This document shows, piece by piece, positions 52,351 to 61,330 of a stretch of 64,000 bases of DNA (positions are counted from its first letter, which is position 1; each line of letters opens with the position of its first letter). The notes under the pieces are model-generated. The model worked only from the letters and a program-made list of their open reading frames with translations. It did no database searches and had not been told where the DNA came from. The translations under genes were made by a program, and so were the position numbers. The stretch is taken from assembly GCA_014843695.1 (NCBI GenBank), contig CM026391.1:37695515-37759514 (forward strand). The letters are read 5' to 3'. This stretch comes from Archivesica marissinica. Its lineage: Eukaryota; Mollusca; Bivalvia; Venerida; Vesicomyidae.

Positions 52351-52374
52351 CACACACACACATGTGTGTGTGTG
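52351..52374. repeat. (CA)6(TG)6 perfect palindrome
   Basis: Six CA units directly followed by six TG units form a 24-bp perfect palindrome. Alternating purine-pyrimidine sequence of this type can in principle adopt Z-DNA or a small cruciform. It sits at the tail end of the neighbouring SINE. Confidence 0.9.
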
Positions 52375-52664
52375 TTTTACGTTTATTTATCGTCGCTACC
52401 GGTTGTCCATATGAGCTACGCCTACTGAAGAGATTAGCATTTTAGATTTTTGGAGGATAGTGTAATGATACAGACAGAGACCCATTCCAGGGTCTCCTCT
52501 GTTTCTTTTACGTGCACGGTGTACAGTACTGACACGAGACCTCGGTTTAAATGTCCCATCTGAAAGACTGTTAATTTTATTAGGGTCAGACGGGGGATCG
52601 AACCTGCGATCCCTGGAGTACCAGTCCAGCGTGTGCGTGTTACCACTGGACTTCAGATCCGTCA
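52359..52664 (-). mobile_element. tRNA-derived SINE (family 2), minus copy
   Basis: On the minus strand it starts near 52664 with a tRNA-like head: gaagtccagtggtaacacgc, a predicted anticodon stem ctgga/tccag around loop ctggtac (GGT in the anticodon position), and a B box ggttcgatccc. The body includes aacagtctttcagatggg, caccgtgcacgtaaaa and ggaatgggtctctgtctg, and ends in an A-rich gataaataaacg tail. It matches the plus copy at 53894-54181 throughout. A candidate duplication cggcacacaca flanks it (52348-52358 and 52665-52675) but is low-complexity. Minus-strand frames here are SINE sequence, not genes. Confidence 0.9.
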
Positions 52665-52675
52665 CGGCACACACA

Positions 52676-53882
52676 ATGTGTCAATAGGTTACTCGCTCGA
52701 CCAATCAAATAGTGTAATTTGTAAATGCCTGTCTCATAATATAACACTGAAGCCAGCCAATGTAATATGCTATTTCATTGAAAGGAGATACTTACTAAGC
52801 AATGTAAACAAACCAGATATGCTGTATATGCACACATCATGTATTGGTCTTACAATGTATGTATATAGATATATATACACTAGATCTGTGAAGTTTTATT
52901 TCTATGCTAAAATAATATGTCACAGGTTGTACTATAGGAGTACAATCGTGTTTTACCGTGAACGGCGTAGCTTAATATGTAAAATTGCTTAAACATCGCG
53001 CATGCGTTTACCGCCTTTTAAATTCGTGTATCTTCGTTCTTTGTCATATGCAACGGAATTGAATCGGGGATATTCGACAATCTACGTCGGAGACGGAAAT
53101 TAGAGATGTTTCCCGGGGCAATTTGCCGTGCACGTGTTTTGTCTCGTGAACACTTGTCAGTCTGTTTGTACGGTGTCCAATCGTTTTGTTTGTTGTATTT
53201 GTATGAATGAAAGATTGTATGAACGTGGATGAGAGCTTTGCATGGATTGGGTACTAATATATTTCTTCCCACAACTATACCTCCGTGCTTGGTCACAACC
53301 TAGGAGAACTCTTATGAGTAACATGTTAATGTTATAGAGAGATTATAATACAATAGTCTACCAATTTATATTGAGTAGTTACAGACAGACACTGTGGTAA
53401 GTTTTGTATTATATTAACATCGGTTTTCTACAGGTATATGTCTGGTTTTATGAAATGATTGAAATGTTTTATACTTTGTTTTTATATGCTCTTGTATGTA
53501 TTTACTTATGTTTTAGGCCTTTTTCCATATACGGAAACTGTGAATAAAGAAATATAACGAACCTACGCCAGAGTGCCTACTTTATATTGGCCCCTGTTAC
53601 AAATATAAAAATAAGATATTGTATACATGATTTTGTTGTTGTTACTGTATTATGTATAAACTGTCATGTACTCGTGATTTCTGTATATATTATGGTTGCT
53701 ATATTTTGAATGTATCATTGTTATTGTAAACATGCAATCTGAGATTTGAAATTAATAGAACTTGCGAAACTATTCAAACATCTGTCTAGGGAACTACATT
53801 GAACAACACATAGGACCCATATTCAATTAGGGATCATTTTATTTCTGCCAAAGGACGGTAAAATAAAATCCGGCAATAATTT
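52676..53882. other. Unassigned unique sequence
   Basis: About 1.2 kb between the two SINE copies. It has an AT dinucleotide run near 52860-52880 and an AATAAA hexamer at about 53545-53551 followed by a short tract ending ggcccctgttaca (near 53590-53603), which loosely resembles the end of an LTR. No second LTR, primer-binding site or coding sequence is visible, so no element is called. Short ORFs on either strand show no recognisable protein. Confidence 0.55.
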
Positions 53883-53893
53883 CTCATTGTCAA

Positions 53894-54181
53894 ATTACGG
53901 ATATGAAGTCCAGTGGTAACACGCTGGACTGGTCATCCAGGGATCGCTTGTTCGATCTCCCGTCTCACTCTAATAAAATTAACAGTCTTTCAGATGGGGC
54001 GTTAAACCGAGATCTCCTGTCGGAGCTTTACACCGTGCACGTAAAAAGAACCAGAGGCAACTCTGGAATGGGTCTCTGTCTGTATCATGCACTATCCTCC
54101 AAAATCTAAAATGACTAATCTCTTCAGGAGGCGTCGCTCATATTGGCAACCGGAAGCGATGATAAATAAACGTAGAACACA
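53894..54181 (+). mobile_element. tRNA-derived SINE (family 2), plus copy
   Basis: A 288-bp element flanked by the perfect 11-bp duplication ctcattgtcaa (53883-53893 and 54182-54192). The tRNA-like head carries gaagtccagtggtaacacgc, a predicted stem ctgga/tccag and a B-box-like ttgttcgatctcc. The body shares the same landmarks as the minus copy (aacagtctttcagatggg, caccgtgcacgtaaaa, the gggtctctgtctg segment) and the gataaataaacg tail. It has a 6-bp shorter head than the minus copy after aacacg and many substitutions, so both are old insertions. A 68-codon frame within it is incidental. Confidence 0.93.
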
Positions 54182-54192
54182 CTCATTGTCAA

Positions 54193-54349
54193 GAAAACCT
54201 AATTTAGCAATCTACACGATACAACATGAGTGACGCGGATGGATGATTAAAGAGTAACCGGAAAAATCTTCTAACAAATTTATAAATGCAGAAATAAAAA
54301 ATTATGAAAATGTGATAAAAACTTGTTTATAAATAATGATTTCGTTGTT
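54193..54349. other. AT-rich spacer
   Basis: Short AT-rich segment between the SINE and the foldback element, with no feature seen. Confidence 0.6.
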
Positions 54350-54821
54350 GTCGAGACATAGTGAGATCAAAATACAGTTTAACCCCCAAAACATTGCTAC
54401 AAAAGGTTTCTCAACTGATTCTGGTAGGTTGTAGTGTACCTTTTAACATACTAAAAGTTTAGCAAAGTAGGACCCCTGGAAAAGTGTATTTTTTTCAAAA
54501 TGGCGTCCAAGATGGCGGCCGAAACTTCTTAATGATCATAACTATGTAACTATCAACTCAAATTTGATGATCTTGGTGTCTAAGAAAGTCTAGGGATATA
54601 CACTAAGATCATCAAATTTGAGTTGATAGTTACATAGTTATGATCATTAAGAAGTTTCGGCCGCCATCTTGGACGCCATTTTGAAATAAACACTTTTGCG
54701 GGGGTCCTACTTTGTGAAACTTTTAGTATGTTATAAAGTACACTAATCCCTACCAGAATCAATTGAGAAACCTTTTGTAGCAATTGTTGGGGGGTTGAGG
54801 GTGTATTTTTCATATATCGAC
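54350..54821. mobile_element. Foldback (long inverted-repeat) element with YY1-like motifs
   Basis: Two arms of about 220 bp (54350-54574 and 54605-54821) are inverted copies with a loop of about 30 bp. The inner arms are nearly perfect: cactcaaatttgatgatctt-like ends at 54574 and 54605. The outer 30 bp are less well matched, and similarity may continue to about 54330 and 54842. Each arm contains caagatggcggcc (54508-54520, and reverse complement at 54659-54671), which fits the YY1 consensus AANATGGCGGC. No transposase is encoded, so a non-autonomous MITE or foldback element is the likely class. I could not identify a target-site duplication. The 77-codon minus frame across the right arm is not credible as a gene. 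Confidence 0.85.
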
Positions 54822-55142
54822 CTGACTAACAACTCATTAACATAATTAAAACAATTAAAATGTTATTTATTTATCGTCGTGTACTGATATTCGTGAACAT
54901 TATTCGTAAAACAACTTTCATTTCAGTCTTATAGGCAATGTCAGTGAGTGTTATTGGATGACGTTAAAAAAAAAAGAGTGTCCACCAACGGTTAGATATT
55001 TCTGGTCTAAGCTATCAGAATCCTACATGTCTATGAGATGCTCAAAACTGTCGTAAGTATTTCTTGTGTATTACCATCCTATCTGTTTGGCAAGTAGTCC
55101 CAACCTGGTTGCACTACTTTCCGTGCTCGATTATCAAATTTG
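54822..55142. other. Unassigned spacer
   Basis: Contains a run of ten A at 54966-54975. No frame, RNA or repeat is supported. Confidence 0.6.
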
Positions 55143-55250
55143 CTACTAACTCCCGGCTGGACGTATAGCTAATATATCTAGTTTATGGCTATCTGGCTAC
55201 TAACTCCCGGCTGGCCGTATAGCTAATATATCTAGTTTATGGCTATCTGG
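55143..55250 (+). repeat. 54-bp tandem duplication
   Basis: 55143-55196 is repeated at 55197-55250 with a single a/c difference (ggctggacg versus ggctggccg). The copies start ctactaactcccggctgg. The duplication is recent given the near identity. Confidence 0.95.
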
Positions 55251-57478
55251 CCTGTTGTCTCCGCCTGCCTGTGTGACTACTAGTGGCCATATTAACTGTG
55301 TTGCTATTTTCGATCATCTAGCTGTGTTATTGGTTTAACACCTATCTGATCACGTGCTTCCTTTCAGCTTGTATTTCACGACTGTGTGGCTGGTAGTTAT
55401 TGGTAGTTTGTCTATTTTTCGCTTTTGTTTCTTGCATAAATCAGCATAGAAATAGAAATATACTCAGTGTGATGGGTTCATGAATGTTTAGCAAATATAC
55501 TCAGTGTGATGGGTTCATGAATGCTTAGCAAATATACTCAGTGTGATGGGTTCATGAATGCTTAGCAAATATACTCAGTGTGATGGGTTCATGAATGTTT
55601 AGCAAATATACTCAGTGTGATGGGTTCATGAATGTTTAGCAAATATACTCAGTGTGATGGGTTCATGAATGTTTAGCAAATATACTCAGTCTGATGGGTT
55701 CATGAATGTTTAGCAAATATACTCAGTGTGATGGGTTCATGAATGTTTAGCAAATATACTTAGTGTGATGGGTTCATGAATGTTTAGCAAATATATTCAG
55801 TCTTATGGGTTCATGAATGTTAGCAAATATACTCAGTGTGATGGGTTCATGAATGTTTAGCAAATATACTCAGTGTGATGGATTCATGAATGCTTAGCAA
55901 ATATACTCAGTGTGATGGGTTCATGAATGCTTAGCAAATATACTCAGTGTGATGGGTTATTGAATGTTTAGCAAATATACTCAGTCTGATGGGTTCATGA
56001 AAGTTTAGCAAATATACTCAGTGTGATGGGTTCATGAATGTTTAGCAAATATACTCAGTCTGGTGGGTTCATGAATGTTTAGCAAATATACTCAGTCTGA
56101 TTGGTTCATGAATGTTTAGCAAATATACTCAGTGTGATGGGTTCATGAATGTTTAGCAAATATACTCAGTCTGATGGGTTCATGAATGTTAGCAAATATA
56201 CTCAGTGTGATGGGTTCATGAATGTTTAGCAAATATACTCAGTGTGATGGGTTCATGAATGTTAGCAAATATACTCAGTGTGATGGGTTCATGAATGTTT
56301 AGCAAATATACTCAGTGTGATGGGTTCATGAATGTTTAGCAAATATACTCAGTGTGATGGGTTCATGAATGTTTAGCAAATATACTCAGTGTGATGGGTT
56401 CAGGAATGTTTAGCAAATATACTCAGTCTGATGGATTCATGAATGTTTAGCAAATATACTCAGTGTGATGGATTCATGAATGTTTAGCAAATGTACTCAG
56501 TGTGATGGGTTAATGAATGCTTAGCAAATATACTCAGTGTGATGGGTTCATGAATGTTTTGCAAATATACTCAGTCTGATGGGTTCAGGAATGTTTAGCA
56601 AATATACTCAGTGTGATGGGTTCATGAATGTTTAGGAAATATACTCAGTGTGATGGGTTCATGAATGTTTAGCAAATATACTCAGTCTGGTGGGTTCATG
56701 AATGTTAGCAAATATACTCAGTGTGATGGGTTCATGAATGTTTAGCAAATATACTCAGTGTGATGGGTTCATGAATGTTAGCAAATATACTCAGTGTGAT
56801 GGGTTCATGAATGTTTAGCAAATATACTCAGTCTGATGGGTTCATGAATGTTTAGCAAATATACTCAGTCTGATGGGTTCATGAATGTTTAGTAAATATA
56901 CCCAGTCTGATGGATTCATGAATGCTTAGCATATATACTCAGTGTGATGGGTTCATGCATGTTTAGCAAATATACTCAGTGTGATGGGATCATGAATGTT
57001 TAGCAAATGTACTCACTCTGAAGGGTTCATGAATGTTTAGCAAATATACTCAGTGTGATGGGTTCATGAATGCTTAGCAAATATACTCAGTGTGATGGGT
57101 TCATGAATGTTTAGCAAATATACTCAGTGTGATGGGTTCATGAATGTTTAGCAAATATACTCAGTCTGATGGATTCATGAATGTTTAGCAAATATACTCA
57201 GTGTGATGGGTTCATGAATGTTTAGCAAATATACTCAGTCTGATGGGTTCATGAATGTTTAGCAAATATACTCAGTGTGATGGGTTCATGAATGTTTAGC
57301 AACTATTCTCAGTCTGATGAGTTCAGGAATGTTTAGCAAATATACTCAGTGCGATTGGTTCATGAATGTTTAGCAAATATACTCATTGTGATGGATTCAT
57401 GAATGTTTAGCAAATATACTCAGTGTGATGGGTTCATGAATGCTTAGCAAATATACTCAGTGTGATGGGTTCATGAAT

Positions 57479-58610
57479 GTGTAGCAAATATACTTAGTGT
57501 GCTGGGTTCATGAATGTTTAGCAAATATACTCAATGTGATGGATTCATGAATGTTTAGCAAATATACTGGATTCATGAATGCTTAGCAAATATACTCAGT
57601 CTGATGGGTTCATGAATGTTTAGCAAATATACTCAGTGTGATGGGTTCATGAATGTTTAGCAAATATACTCAGTCTGATGGGTTCATGAATGTTTAGCAA
57701 ATATACTCAGTGTGATGGGTTCATGAATGTTTAGCAAATATACTCAGTGTGATGGGTTCATGAATGTTTAGCAAATATACTCAGTGTGATGGATTCATGA
57801 ATGCTTAGCAAATATACTCAGTGTGATGGATTCATGAATGTTTAGCAAATATACTCAGTGTGATGGGTTCATGAATGTTTAGCAAATATACTCAGTGTAT
57901 GGATCATGAATGTTTAAAATATACTCAGTCTGATGGATTCATGAATGCTTAGCAAATATACTCAGTGTGATGGGTTCATGAATGTTTAGCAAATATACTC
58001 AGTGTGATGGGTTCATGAATGTTTAGCAAATATACTCAGTCTGATGGGTTCATGAATGTTTAGCAAATATACTCAGTGTGATGGGTTCATGAATGCTTAG
58101 CAAATATACTCAGTGTGATGGGTTCATGAATGTTTAGCAAATATACTCAGTGTGATGGGTTCATGAATGTTTAGCAAATATACTCAGTCTGATGGGTTCA
58201 TGAATGTTTAGCAAATATACTCAGTGTGATGGGTTCATGAATGTTTAGCAAATATACTCAGTCTGATGGGTTCATGAATGTTTAGCAAATATACTCAGTG
58301 TGATGGGTTCATGAATGTTTAGCAAATATACTCAGTGTGATGGGTTCATGAATGCTTAGCAAATATACTCAGTGTGATGGGTTCATGAATGTTTAGCAAA
58401 TATACTCTGTGTGATGGGTTCATGAATGCTTAGCAAATATACTCAGTGTGATGGGTTCATGAATGTGTAGCAAATATACTTAGTGTGATGGGTTCATGAA
58501 TGTTTAGCAAATATACTCAATGTGATGGATTCATGAATGTTTAGTAAATATACTGGATTCATGAATGCTTAGCAAATATACTCAGTCTGATGGATTCATG
58601 AATGTTTAGC
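57479..58610 (+). repeat. Higher-order repeat in array E, 986-bp offset
   Basis: The unusual series gtgtagcaaatatacttag, then ctcaatgtgatggattcatg, then a truncated tactggattcatg unit occurs at 57479-57600 and again at 58465-58590, 986 bp apart. A partial version recurs near 59090-59150. These shared rare units show that a block of about 27 monomers was copied. Confidence 0.82.
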
Positions 58611-59159
58611 AAATATACTCAGTCTGATGGGTTCATGAATGTTTAGCAAATATACTCAGTGTGATGGATTCATGAATGTTTAGCAAATATACTCAGTGTG
58701 ATGGGTTCATGAATGCTTAGCAAATATACTCAGTGTGATTGGTTCATGAATGTTTAGTAAATATACTCAGTGTGATGGATTCATGAATGTTAGCAAATAT
58801 ACTCGATTCATGAATGTTAGCAAATATACTCAGTGTGATGGATTCATGAATGTTTAGCAAATATACTCAGTGTGATGGGTTCATGAATGTTTAGCAAATA
58901 TACTCAGTGTGATGGGTTCATGAATGTTTAGCAAATATACTCAGTGTGATGGGTTCATGAATGTTTAGCAAATATACTCAGTGTGATGGGTTCATGAATG
59001 CTTAGCAAATATACTCAGTGTGATGGGTTCATGAATGTTTAGCAAATATACTCAGTGTGATGGGTTCATGAATGTTTAGCAAATATACTCAATGTGATGG
59101 ATTCATGAATGTTTAGAAATATACTGGATTCATGAATGTTTAGCAAATATACTCAGTGT

Positions 59160-61330
59160 GATGGATTCATGAATGTTTAGCAAATATACTCAGTGTGATG
59201 GGTTCATGAATGTTTAGCAAATATACTCAGTGTGATGGGTTCATGAATGTTTAGCAAATATACTCAGTGTGATGGGTTCATGAATGTTTAGCAAATATAC
59301 TCAGTGTGATGGGTTCATGAATGTTTAGCAAATATACTCAGTGTGATGGGTTCATGAATGTTTAGCAAATATACTCAGTGTGATGGGTTCATGAATGTTT
59401 AGCAAATATACTCAGTGTGATGGGTTCATGAATGTTTAGCAAATATACTCAGTGTGATGGGTTCATGAATGTTTAGCAAATATACTCAGTGTGATGGGTT
59501 CATGAATGTTTAGCAAATATACTCAGTGTGATGGGTTCATGAATGTTTAGCAAATATACTCAGTGTGATGGGTTCATGAATGTTTAGCAAATATACTCAG
59601 TGTGATGGGTTCATGAATGTTTAGCAAATATACTCAGTGTGATGGGTTCATGAATGTTTAGCAAATATACTCAGTGTGATGGGTTCATGAATGTTTAGCA
59701 AATATACTCAGTGTGATGGGTTCATGAATGTTTAGCAAATATACTCAGTGTGATGGGTTCATGAATGTTTAGCAAATATACTCAGTGTGATGGGTTCATG
59801 AATGTTTAGCAAATATACTCAGTGTGATGGGTTCATGAATGTTTAGCAAATATACTCAGTGTGATGGGTTCATGAATGTTTAGCAAATATACTCAGTGTG
59901 ATGGGTTCATGAATGTTTAGCAAATATACTCAGTGTGATGGGTTCATGAATGTTTAGCAAATATACTCAGTGTGATGGGTTCATGAATGTTTAGCAAATA
60001 TACTCAGTCTGATGGGTTCATGAATGTTTAGCAAATATACTCAGTGTGATGGGTTCATGAATGTTTAGCAAATATACTCAGTGTGATGGGTTCATGAATG
60101 TTTAGCAAATATACTCAGTGTGATGGGTTCATGAATGTTTAGCAAATATACTCAGTGTGATGGGTTCATGAATGTTTAGCAAATATACTCAGTGTGATGG
60201 GTTCATGAATGTTTAGCAAATATACTCAGTGTGATGGGTTCATGAATGTTTAGCAAATATACTCAGTCTGATGGGTTCATGAATGTTTAGCAAATATGGA
60301 TTCATGAATGTTAGCAAATATACTCAGTCTGATGGGTTCATGAATGTTTAGCAAATATACTCAGTGTGATGGGTTCATGAATGTTTAGCAAATATACTCA
60401 GTGTGATGGGTTCATGAATGTTTAGCAAATATACTCAGTGTGATGGGTTCATGAATGTTTAGCAAATATACTCAGTGTGATGGGTTCATGAATGTTTAGC
60501 AAATATACTCAGTGTGATGGGTTCATGAATGTTTAGCAAATATACTCAGTGTGATGGGTTCATGAATGTTTAGCAAATATACTCAGTGTGATGGGTTCAT
60601 GAATGTTAGCAAATATACTCAGTGTGATGGGTTCATGAATGTTTAGCAAATATACTCAGTGTGATGGGTTCATGAATGTTTAGCAAATATACTCAGTGTG
60701 ATGGGTTCATGAATGTTTAGCAAATATACTCAGTGTGATGGGTTCATGAATGTTTAGCAAATATACTCAGTGTGATGGGTTCATGAATGTTTAGCAAATA
60801 TACTCAGTGTGATGGGTTCATGAATGTTTAGCAAATATACTCAGTGTGATGGGTTCATGAATGTTTAGCAAATATACTCAGTGTGATGGGTTCATGAATG
60901 TTTAGCAAATATACTCAGTGTGATGGGTTCATGAATGTTTAGCAAATATACTCAGTGTGATGGGTTCATGAATGTTTAGCAAATATACTCAGTGTGATGG
61001 GTTCATGAATGTTTAGCAAATATACTCAGTGTGATGGGTTCATGAATGTTTAGCAAATATACTCAGTGTGATGGGTTCATGAATGTTTAGCAAATATACT
61101 CAGTGTGATGGGTTCATGAATGTTTAGCAAATATACTCAGTGTGATGGGTTCATGAATGTTTAGCAAATATACTCAGTGTGATGGGTTCATGAATGTTTA
61201 GCAAATATACTCAGTGTGATGGGTTCATGAATGTTTAGCAAATATACTCAGTGTGATGGGTTCATGAATGTTTAGCAAATATACTCAGTGTGATGGGTTC
61301 ATGAATGTTTAGCAAATATACTCAGTGTGA
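59160..61330 (+). repeat. Homogenised core of array E
   Basis: Monomers here are nearly all identical to the consensus. About 22 consecutive units before 60007 and about 19 units between 60610 and 61325 show no difference that I can see. Interruptions are a gtctg variant near 60007 and 60264, a truncated unit at 60296 and a short gttagc unit at 60605. Flanking parts of the array vary every one to three units. This fits recent local amplification, or collapse of identical copies in assembly. Confidence 0.85.

Noticed and set aside
52396..52674. Small proteins of 92 and 70 codons on the minus strand
   Set aside because: They lie wholly inside the family-2 SINE and their counterparts appear in the plus copy at 53903-54109 with frame damage.
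53540..53605. 3' end of an LTR (AATAAA followed by a tract ending cctgttaca)
   Set aside because: No matching second LTR, no clear 5' start and no gag-pol remnants nearby; similarity is only in general style.
54580..54813. 77-codon minus-strand frame
   Set aside because: It is contained in the loop and right arm of the foldback element and has no recognisable protein features.
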